From: CAG-877 sp963645945
GTDB taxonomy: Bacteria > Bacillota_I > Bacilli_A > RF39 > UBA660
Direction of reading: 5' to 3'
NCBI GenBank assembly: GCA_963645945.1
Contig: CAVIUA010000020.1
Location: 1 to 6,290 of the forward strand
DNA: 6,290 nt
The notes beneath the pieces are model-generated. The model saw only the letters and a program-made list of their open reading frames with translations, searched no databases and had not been told where the DNA came from. Positions 1-5,575 of the stretch are shown here, piece after piece. The position numbers and the translations under genes are program-made. Positions within the stretch are counted from its first letter, which is position 1; each line of letters begins with the position of its first letter.

Positions 1-51
1 ACACTTATTCAACTTAAGCTTCCAAATATATTATTACAAACAAAAAAATAA
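1..51 (+). CDS. Possible C-terminal end of an upstream gene (partial, unidentified)
   Basis: Reading from base 1 in frame 1 gives 16 codons ending in KK and a TAA at 49-51. The short peptide (LIQLKLPNILLQTKK) has the hydrophobic/lysine-ending look of a protein C-terminus. The third forward frame stops after four codons, while frame 2 stays open to about base 87, so the frame choice is not certain. No family can be recognised from so few residues. If real, it is a same-strand gene ending about 70 bases before the first promoter of the window. Confidence 0.3.
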   Translation, partial: TLIQLKLPNILLQTKK

Positions 52-58
52 ATCCCAC

Positions 59-100
59 AGATTTCATATAAATTATATCAAAATTTAAAATTTGAAATCT
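59..100. repeat. Inverted repeat in AT-rich intergenic region
   Basis: Perfect 8-base arms AGATTTCA (59-66) and TGAAATCT (93-100) enclose 26 AT-rich bases, which contain a smaller palindrome (ATATAA-A-TTATAT, 66-78). The downstream arm touches the presumed -35 region of the next promoter. It could be a weak terminator for the upstream gene, but only TTT follows the 3' arm. It could also be an operator, or chance in AT-rich DNA. Confidence 0.35.
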
Positions 101-128
101 TTAAGTTCAACATTATACGTGATATAAT
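100..128 (+). promoter_or_regulatory. Extended -10 promoter for the flavoprotein pair
   Basis: A perfect TATAAT lies at 123-128, preceded by TG at 120-121, giving the extended -10 form TGnTATAAT. The -35 region is poor (TTAAGT or TTTAAG around 100-106, spacer 16-17), which is usual when an extended -10 is present. Transcription would be expected to start near 134-136, only about a dozen bases before the preferred start codon at 148. Confidence 0.65.
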
Positions 129-137
129 TATTTAAAT

Positions 138-143
138 GGTGAT
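138..143 (+). promoter_or_regulatory. Ribosome binding site that favours the start at 148
   Basis: GGTGAT matches the 3' part of the full anti-Shine-Dalgarno complement (AAGGAGGTGATC) and lies four bases before the ATG at 148. In that register the core GGAGG would sit at the standard distance. The in-frame ATG at 136 has no such site upstream and would lie on the predicted transcription start, so 148 is preferred. Confidence 0.55.
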
Positions 144-147
144 AAAT

Positions 148-1371
148 ATGAAGAAAAAAACAATTATTATTATTGGCGCAGGAGCGTCAGGCTTAATGAC
201 TGCCATCAAGGCTAAAACTATTGATAACGAAGTTATTATTTTAGAAAGAAACAATGATCCAGCTAAAAAGATTCTAGCAACAGGAAATGGTCGCTGTAAC
301 TATTGGAATGATGACCAAGATTTATCAAATTATAACAGTACAAATAAAGAATTATTAAAAGAAATAATAACAGATGACAACTGTAATGAAGTATTAAAAA
401 CATTTACTAAATTAGGAATTGTTCCTAAAATAAAATCTGGTTACTATTATCCATCATCAAATCAAGCATCTAGTATCAGAAATGCTTTATTAAATGAAAT
501 TCAAAACAAAAACATTGAAATTAAAAATAACACCTATGTAGAAAATATTACTAAAGATAAAGATAAATTCATTATAAAAACAAACAATGAAACCTTTACT
601 TGTGATAGCTTAGTAATATCAACTGGCGGAAAAGCAGCTTCTAAGACCGGAAGTGATGGAACTGGCTATCTTCTAGCAAAGTCTTTTAATCATACCATTA
701 TAAAGCCATTACCAGCCTTAGTTCAACTAAGAAGTGAAGGTAAATTCTTAAAAGCTTGGGCAGGAGTTAGAACTGATGTTTTTGTATATTTAAAAGAAAA
801 TGGACAAATAAAGAAAAGAACAGAAGGTGAAATACAACTAACTGACTATGGAGTGTCCGGCATATGTATTTATAATCTTTCTAGTGAAGTCAGCAGAGGA
901 CTAAATGAAAACAAAAAAGAAGAGTTAATAATTAACTTCCTTCCTTTTGTAGAAACTAATCCAAATATCTGGCTAGAAGAAAGAGAAAAATATATAGTTA
1001 AAAGTACCATTTTTTCATCATTAGAAAAAATTCTAAACTACAAACTAGTAAGAGTAATATTAGAAAAAAGTAACGTCAAAGAAACAAGTTATTACAAAGA
1101 TTTAACAGACAAACAAAAATCTGCTCTTATTCAAAATCTTACCAATTTCACTATTGAGATAACTTCTACCAATTCCTTTAATGAAGCTCAAACTACAACA
1201 GGTGGTATACCTCTTACTGAAATAGATACTAAAACAATGGAGTCTTTATTAGTTAAAAATTTATACTTTACAGGAGAAATACTAGATGTCGATGGTGTCT
1301 GTGGTGGTTACAACCTAGGCTTTGCCTGGATATCTGGAATATTAGCAGGAAGGAGTATTAGTAATAAATAA
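148..1371 (+). CDS. HI0933/BaiN/RdsA-family FAD-dependent oxidoreductase
   Basis: 407 residues from the ATG at 148 (411 if the in-frame ATG at 136 is used), the usual family length of about 400. An N-terminal Rossmann dinucleotide fold is shown by GAGASG at residues 10-15 and the strand-ending glutamate E33 (ILER), which normally holds the FAD ribose. The family signatures follow in order: ATGNGRCN (44-51), STGGKAASKTGSDGTGY (158-174), TTGGIPLTEID (350-360) and GEILDVDGVCGGYNLG (376-391), the last being the C-terminal FAD-binding region. It should be a cytoplasmic flavoprotein using NAD(P)H. E. coli YhiN of this family has been reported as the 23S rRNA dihydrouridine synthase RdsA, and clostridial BaiN has been linked to bile-acid reduction; automatic annotation also uses the label 'aminoacetone oxidase'. 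The family call is firm; the substrate is not shown by the sequence. It is the first gene of a two-gene unit, its stop TAA sharing one base with the next ATG. Confidence 0.93.
   Translation: MKKKTIIIIGAGASGLMTAIKAKTIDNEVIILERNNDPAKKILATGNGRCNYWNDDQDLSNYNSTNKELLKEIITDDNCNEVLKTFTKLGIVPKIKSGYYYPSSNQASSIRNALLNEIQNKNIEIKNNTYVENITKDKDKFIIKTNNETFTCDSLVISTGGKAASKTGSDGTGYLLAKSFNHTIIKPLPALVQLRSEGKFLKAWAGVRTDVFVYLKENGQIKKRTEGEIQLTDYGVSGICIYNLSSEVSRGLNENKKEELIINFLPFVETNPNIWLEEREKYIVKSTIFSSLEKILNYKLVRVILEKSNVKETSYYKDLTDKQKSALIQNLTNFTIEITSTNSFNEAQTTTGGIPLTEIDTKTMESLLVKNLYFTGEILDVDGVCGGYNLGFAWISGILAGRSISNK
1350..1355 (+). promoter_or_regulatory. Distant ribosome binding site for the second flavoprotein
   Basis: AAGGAG lies inside the last codons of the first flavoprotein gene, 15 bases before the ATG at 1371. 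That is longer than the usual 5-10 bases, so initiation probably depends partly on ribosomes finishing the upstream gene at the TAATG overlap. Confidence 0.5.
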
Positions 1372-2945
1372 TGATAAGAATACGTAATATAAAAGTAAAT
1401 ATTGAAAATGATAATAATTCAATTTTAACTGACAAAGTTTCTAAAATATTACATATTAATCATAAAGATATTTTAGATATAAAAATTAATAAGAAGAGTC
1501 TTGATGCTAGAAAAAAAGATAATTTAATTTATGTATATGAATTAGATGTATCATTAAAAAATGAAGAACATATTCTTAAGAAATATCAGTCAAAAGACAT
1601 CTTTTTAACACCAAGCGAAAAGTATACTTTTCCAAAAGAACATGTTAATATCGAAAGACCTGTAATAGTAGGTTCAGGTCCAGCCGGTTTATTTGCTGGT
1701 TATATTCTCGCAACTTCTGGCTATAATCCAATAATCATTGAACAAGGAGAAAGTATTGAGAAAAGAGTAGAAAGTGTAGAAAACTTTTTTAAAACAGGTA
1801 AATTAAACATTAATTCTAATATTCAATTTGGTGAAGGTGGCGCAGGAACTTTTTCTGATGGAAAGCTTAACACATTAGTTAAAGATAAAGAATTTAGATG
1901 TAAAAAAGTCTTTGAAATATTTGTTGAAGCAGGAGCACCAGAAGAAATAATGTATATAAATAATCCTCATATAGGAACAGATTTACTACGTAACGTAATT
2001 GTAAATATGCGAAATAAAATGATTAGTCTGGGAGCAACTTTTCGCTACAATACTAAATTAACAAATATAATTATAAAAAATAATAAATTGGAAAAAATTG
2101 AATTAAATGGTAATGAAATACTCACTTGTAAAAATCTAATTCTTGCTATAGGTCATAGTGCTAGAGATACTTTTTACATGCTTCATAAAAATAATGTTCT
2201 AATGACTTCAAAAGCCTTTGCTGTAGGGCTTAGAATAGAACATCCTCAAGAAATGATTAATATTAATCAATATGGAAAATATCATGATAAGCTTCCAGCA
2301 GCAAGTTATAAATTAACATATCAAACAAAAGAAGGTAGAGGAGTTTACTCATTTTGTATGTGTCCAGCTGGCTATGTAGTTAATGCCTCTAGTGAAGAAA
2401 AACATCTAGCCATTAATGGTATGAGTAATCATGCTCGTGATAGTAAAAACGCTAATAGTGCCTTAGTAGTAACTATAACAAAAGATGACTTTGGATCTGA
2501 TACATTAGCTGGTATTGAATTCCAAAGAAACTTAGAAAAAAAAGCTTATGAAATAGCTTCTGGTAAAATACCGGTACAATTACTAGGTGATTTTATTAAT
2601 AACAAAAAATCATCATCCCTAGGCGATATTGAAGTAATAACTAAAGGTGATTATGAATTAAGTAATTTAAATGACATTTTACCGGATTATATATCTAATT
2701 CAATAAAAGAAGCAATTCCTGATTTCGCTAATAAAATAAAAGGTTATGACAGAAAAGATGCCATACTTTTAGGAATTGAAAGTAGAACTTCTTCACCTGT
2801 TAGAATTGTAAGAGATGAGTTTGGAATGAGTAACATCAAAGGACTTTACCCGGCTGGTGAAGGTGCAGGCTACGCCGGAGGTATAACAACATCAGCTATG
2901 GATGGCTTAAAAGTAGCTGAACATTTAGTTAAAAATAATCTATAA
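1371..2945 (+). CDS. COG2509-type FAD-dependent dehydrogenase
   Basis: 524 residues, typical of this uncharacterised but widespread family. An N-terminal alpha/beta domain of about 95 residues begins MIRIRNIKV and contains the family-typical KKSLDARKKD (41-50), which supports the start at 1371. The Rossmann FAD site follows, with GSGPAG (101-106) and the strand-end E124. Further signatures are GEGGAGTFSDGKLNT (154-168), GHSARDTF (261-268), SFCMCPAGYVVNASSE (327-342), ESRTSSPVRI (470-479) and the C-terminal flavin-binding YPAGEGAGYAGGITTSAMDG (493-512). No signal peptide or membrane segment is visible, so it is probably a cytoplasmic flavoenzyme. Reaction and substrate are unknown for the family as far as I can say. 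The TAATG overlap with the HI0933-type gene upstream implies co-transcription and translational coupling. No terminator follows; the next promoter starts almost at once. Confidence 0.93.
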   Translation: MIRIRNIKVNIENDNNSILTDKVSKILHINHKDILDIKINKKSLDARKKDNLIYVYELDVSLKNEEHILKKYQSKDIFLTPSEKYTFPKEHVNIERPVIVGSGPAGLFAGYILATSGYNPIIIEQGESIEKRVESVENFFKTGKLNINSNIQFGEGGAGTFSDGKLNTLVKDKEFRCKKVFEIFVEAGAPEEIMYINNPHIGTDLLRNVIVNMRNKMISLGATFRYNTKLTNIIIKNNKLEKIELNGNEILTCKNLILAIGHSARDTFYMLHKNNVLMTSKAFAVGLRIEHPQEMININQYGKYHDKLPAASYKLTYQTKEGRGVYSFCMCPAGYVVNASSEEKHLAINGMSNHARDSKNANSALVVTITKDDFGSDTLAGIEFQRNLEKKAYEIASGKIPVQLLGDFINNKKSSSLGDIEVITKGDYELSNLNDILPDYISNSIKEAIPDFANKIKGYDRKDAILLGIESRTSSPVRIVRDEFGMSNIKGLYPAGEGAGYAGGITTSAMDGLKVAEHLVKNNL

Positions 2946-2948
2946 CTA

Positions 2949-2977
2949 TTTAAAAAAAATACAAAATATGGTATCAT
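2949..2977 (+). promoter_or_regulatory. Promoter of the zinc metallopeptidase gene
   Basis: -35 TTTAAA (2949-2954, four of six consensus bases), 17-base spacer, -10 TATCAT (2972-2977, five of six), with TG at 2969-2970 giving an extended -10. The predicted start of transcription is about 2983-2985. The -35 begins four bases after the stop codon of the preceding gene. Confidence 0.6.
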
Positions 2978-2982
2978 ATCAA

Positions 2983-3009
2983 TAATTGATTAATGTAGCT
3001 AATCAATTA
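2983..3009 (+). promoter_or_regulatory. Perfect stem-loop at the 5' end of the metallopeptidase transcript
   Basis: TAATTGATTA (2983-2992) and TAATCAATTA (3000-3009) are perfect 10-base inverted arms around a 7-base loop (ATGTAGC). The left arm coincides with the predicted transcription start and the right arm ends four bases before the Shine-Dalgarno core. As RNA it would be a 5'-terminal hairpin that could slow 5'-end-dependent decay or affect ribosome access. As DNA it is also a plausible dimeric-repressor operator. There is no T-tract after it, so it is not a terminator. Confidence 0.55.
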
Positions 3010-3012
3010 AAA

Positions 3013-3018
3013 AAGGAG
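3013..3018 (+). promoter_or_regulatory. Ribosome binding site fixing the start at 3028
   Basis: AAGGAG lies nine bases before the ATG at 3028. An in-frame TTG at 2986 would lengthen the protein by 14 residues, but it lies inside the inverted repeat at the predicted transcript start, has no binding site, and would precede an already complete N-terminal membrane segment. Confidence 0.8.
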
Positions 3019-3027
3019 AGTGAATAT

Positions 3028-3696
3028 ATGCAAGGATTTTTATTAGTATTAGCATTACTAGTAACATCAGCAGCACAAATATATATAAATAGTAGTTACA
3101 ATAAAACAAAGAGAATTAAAAATAGAGCCGGTATAACTGGAGCTCAAACAGCACGCAAGATTCTTGATGAGAATGGACTATCAAATGTAAAAGTAGAAGA
3201 AGTAAGAGGAGTTTTAGGGGACCATTATGATCCAAAAACAAAAACAGTTCGTTTATCAAATGATATTTATAGAAATACCTCAATTGCTTCAGCTAGTGTA
3301 GCTGCTCATGAGTGTGGACATGCCATTCAAGATAAAGAAGGATATTTCTTCTTAAAATTTAGAAATTCCATAGTACCATTAGTAAATTTTGCATCATACG
3401 CAGGTTATTTTGCGATATTAATAGGAGTAATTGCTTCATCTTTAAAAATTATTTGGATAGGTATCATAGCTGAAGTTGTTATTTTAGTATTTCAATTAAT
3501 AACTTTACCAGTAGAATTTAATGCATCAAGTAGGGCCTTAAAACAATTAGAAAAACAAAAAATTCTTGAAAAAATAGAAATATCTACTAGTAAAAAAATG
3601 TTAACAGCTGCAGCCTTAACTTATGTAGCTTCAGTAACAGCAACTATCCTAGAAATATTAAGATTACTAATAGCTGTTGGAGGTAGAGATGATTAG
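3028..3696 (+). CDS. YugP-like membrane zinc metallopeptidase (Zn_peptidase_2 family)
   Basis: 222 residues, close to B. subtilis YugP (about 225). An N-terminal membrane segment spans residues 2-20. A soluble region with the family-typical ARKILDENGL (42-51) and DHYDPKTKTVRLS (65-77) follows. The zinc motif HECGH is at 94-98 within AAHECGHAIQ. Two further hydrophobic segments lie at about 113-138 and 141-160, then PVEFNASSRA (161-170), whose E163 is the probable third zinc ligand by analogy with HtpX-type enzymes. A last membrane helix spans about 192-216. It is an integral membrane gluzincin-like protease with no substrate established that I know of; a role in membrane-protein turnover is an inference. 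The family often has aspartate in EFDAS where asparagine (N165) stands here, which does not remove a ligand. The gene has its own promoter and terminator and so is probably monocistronic, with possible read-through from the flavoprotein genes. Confidence 0.94.
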   Translation: MQGFLLVLALLVTSAAQIYINSSYNKTKRIKNRAGITGAQTARKILDENGLSNVKVEEVRGVLGDHYDPKTKTVRLSNDIYRNTSIASASVAAHECGHAIQDKEGYFFLKFRNSIVPLVNFASYAGYFAILIGVIASSLKIIWIGIIAEVVILVFQLITLPVEFNASSRALKQLEKQKILEKIEISTSKKMLTAAALTYVASVTATILEILRLLIAVGGRDD

Positions 3697-3722
3697 TATA
3701 TCTTTTTAGAAATACTTTTTTT
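3695..3722 (+). terminator. Intrinsic terminator of the metallopeptidase gene
   Basis: AGTATaTCT (3695-3703) pairs with AGAaATACT (3708-3716) around a TTTT loop with one A-A mismatch, and the 3' arm runs straight into seven Ts (3716-3722). The stem starts inside the TAG stop codon (3694-3696). The stem is AT-rich and weak, but the T-tract is good. Confidence 0.65.
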
Positions 3723-3723
3723 C

Positions 3724-3752
3724 TTGATATTGTACATAAATTATGATAAAAT
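3724..3752 (+). promoter_or_regulatory. Strong vegetative-type promoter for the ANL enzyme / kinase pair
   Basis: -35 TTGATA (3724-3729, five of six), 17-base spacer, -10 TAAAAT (3747-3752, five of six), plus TG at 3744-3745 (extended -10). Predicted start near 3758-3760, giving a leader of about 27 bases. This is the best match to a housekeeping sigma promoter in the window. It begins two bases after the T-tract of the preceding terminator. Confidence 0.75.
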
Positions 3753-3785
3753 ACAAAATAAATTTATGGAAGAAGGCGTAATAAA

Positions 3786-5540
3786 ATGCAAACAGTATTA
3801 ACCGGGTATCCTTCACAAGATAATCCACAAAGTAAAAATTCAACATTTTTTGAAAAACATCCAATTATACCAAATACAAACATCTATACAACAATAAAAT
3901 TATTAAGCAGTTTTTATTTAGATAAAAATGCAGTAAATTGTTTAGACTTGGATGCTAGTTATGGGCAACTATTGGATGATGCAACTACTGTGTCATTGGC
4001 ACTAAAGGAATTAGGAGTTAAAAAAGGCGATGTAGTATCAGTTTGTATGCCAAATTTTTATCAAGCATTATCAACATTTTTAGCATGCAATAGAATTGGA
4101 GCTGTAACAACATTTCTAGATTCTAAAGCCTCAACAGAAGATATTAGTTTCTATCTAAATGAATTTGAATCACCTATATTTATTAACTATGATGCATCAG
4201 AAGAAATAAATCAACAAATAAAAGATAAAACAAAAGTAAAATACATCATCACACTAAACAAAAGAAATGTAAACAACCTAGATTTAAATTCAGATTATAG
4301 AATCACAAAAAATTCAGATTTTATTGATTATAACAGTTTAGGAGATATTTCAAAATTTAGAAAAACTAAATTTGAACTTCCACATTCAGGAAAAGAAGAT
4401 GCACTTATCTTATTTACATCTGGTTCAACAGGAAAACCAAAGTCAGTTTTATTAACAAATGAAAATATTTTAGCAGCAGAAATATATGCAAAAAACACGA
4501 GCCATACTGAAAATATAACAGGTCCAAAAACATTGACTTGTGTTCCTTTCTCTTACCCATATGGACTTGTAACTTCAGCATTAACAACTCTTTTATGGGG
4601 AAAAGAAGCAGTACTAGCTCCTGACATTAGCAAAGATACAATAAATTATTACTATAAGAAAAATCCTAGCATAGTTTTTGGAAGCCCTGCTTTGCTAGAT
4701 TTAACCATTAGAAATGTGGAAGAAGGTTTAGATTTATCATCTGTAACTCATTTTATTTCTGGAGGGGATTTTTTAACACCACAACATTATAAAAGAGGAG
4801 TAGAATTCTTTGAAAAACATGGTGCCTATGTTGAATTGGGAAATGGTTTTGGAAATGCTGAAACAGTTAGTATTGGATCAACTCCAGTTGGAGTTCCACT
4901 AAAAGGAGAAACAGCAGGTAAAATATTAGTTGGAAGTAATCCCATGATAATTGATCAAGATACACATGAAGAGAAAAAATATGGCGAAGAAGGTTTATTA
5001 TTAATTTCTGGAAAACATGTATTTAAAGGATATTATAAAAATGAAGATTTAACAAATCAGTCCAAAATGACTATTGATGGAAAAGAGTATTATAATACAG
5101 GTACATTAGGATACATAGATGAAGATGGATACTTTACACCAACCGGAAGAAATTCCAGATTTTATATAATGTCGTCATTGAACAAAGTTTATTGTGACAA
5201 TGTTCAAAGTATAATATCTTCATTTGATTGTGTTAGAGACTGTGCTGTTGTAAAAGTGCCAGATCAAGAAGAATTATATGTAAACAAGGCTTATATTGTT
5301 TTAAATAACGGGTACTTTCCAGATGAAGACACACTAGGACATATAAAAGATTTGTTTTATCTTCCAACGACTGTATCAAATGGAAGAAAAACACAATTAA
5401 AGTCATATGAAATACCATCATATGTTGAATTTGTTGATAGTTTACCTAGAATACCAGGATCAGAAAAAATAGATTATCCAAGTCTAGAAAAAGATGCCGA
5501 ATTAAAATTAGCAACCGGAAACAAAGTAAAAGTAAAATAA
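3786..5540 (+). CDS. AMP-binding (ANL superfamily) acyl-CoA-ligase-like protein with altered core motifs
   Basis: 584 residues; the start ATG has GAAGG (3772-3776) nine bases upstream. An N-terminal leader contains TGYPS (6-10), which resembles a group of acyl-CoA-ligase-like proteins in gut Firmicutes (recalled, not searched). ANL motifs in order: A3 P-loop LFTSGSTGKPKS (209-220), A4-like PFSYPYGL (254-261), A5 GFGNAE (354-359) keeping the glutamate, A7 YNTGTLGYIDEDG (436-448), A8 GRNSR (454-458) and A10-like LPRIPGSEKIDY (553-564). Family members activate a carboxylate with ATP to an acyl-adenylate and pass it to CoA or a carrier protein; the substrate cannot be told here. Oddities: the near-invariant A7 aspartate that binds the AMP ribose is threonine (T440, ACA); the A8 hinge position, usually Asp or Lys, is Ser457; the A10 loop has Glu rather than Gly before the presumed catalytic K561 and one extra residue. 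No membrane segment is visible. It heads a unit with the histidine kinase 35 bases downstream. The family call is firm; activity is uncertain. Confidence 0.9.
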   Translation: MQTVLTGYPSQDNPQSKNSTFFEKHPIIPNTNIYTTIKLLSSFYLDKNAVNCLDLDASYGQLLDDATTVSLALKELGVKKGDVVSVCMPNFYQALSTFLACNRIGAVTTFLDSKASTEDISFYLNEFESPIFINYDASEEINQQIKDKTKVKYIITLNKRNVNNLDLNSDYRITKNSDFIDYNSLGDISKFRKTKFELPHSGKEDALILFTSGSTGKPKSVLLTNENILAAEIYAKNTSHTENITGPKTLTCVPFSYPYGLVTSALTTLLWGKEAVLAPDISKDTINYYYKKNPSIVFGSPALLDLTIRNVEEGLDLSSVTHFISGGDFLTPQHYKRGVEFFEKHGAYVELGNGFGNAETVSIGSTPVGVPLKGETAGKILVGSNPMIIDQDTHEEKKYGEEGLLLISGKHVFKGYYKNEDLTNQSKMTIDGKEYYNTGTLGYIDEDGYFTPTGRNSRFYIMSSLNKVYCDNVQSIISSFDCVRDCAVVKVPDQEELYVNKAYIVLNNGYFPDEDTLGHIKDLFYLPTTVSNGRKTQLKSYEIPSYVEFVDSLPRIPGSEKIDYPSLEKDAELKLATGNKVKVK

Positions 5541-5575
5541 AAGAATAAAAGAATAAATTAGGAGTTGAAGTTTTT

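Noticed and set aside
2986..3027. TTG-initiated N-terminal extension of the metallopeptidase
   Set aside because: It falls on the predicted transcript start and inside the inverted repeat, has no ribosome binding site, and the ATG at 3028 has a well-placed AAGGAG and gives the normal family length.
3766..3801. Eleven-codon upstream open frame from the ATG at 3766
   Set aside because: It overlaps the ANL start out of frame, has no ribosome binding site, and its GAAGAAGG is better explained as the Shine-Dalgarno of the ATG at 3786.
5087..5098. 12-base perfect palindrome GTATTATAATAC
   Set aside because: It is inside the A7 coding region of the ANL gene and encodes the conserved tyrosine/asparagine/threonine stretch; coincidence of AT-rich codons.
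5192..5215. TATAAT-like -10 inside the ANL gene as a possible internal promoter for the kinase
   Set aside because: The -10 match is good, but no -35 lies at acceptable spacing and there is no TG extension; common by chance in AT-rich coding DNA.
5233..5421. 62-codon open frame on the minus strand
   Set aside because: It lies fully inside the C-terminal domain of the ANL gene, has low-complexity hydrophobic content and resembles no family; a shadow of the real gene.
5538..5560. Short direct repeat (AAAAGAATA-like, two copies) in the gap before the kinase gene
   Set aside because: Two units of low-complexity A-rich sequence next to a ribosome binding site; too short to call a repeat element.
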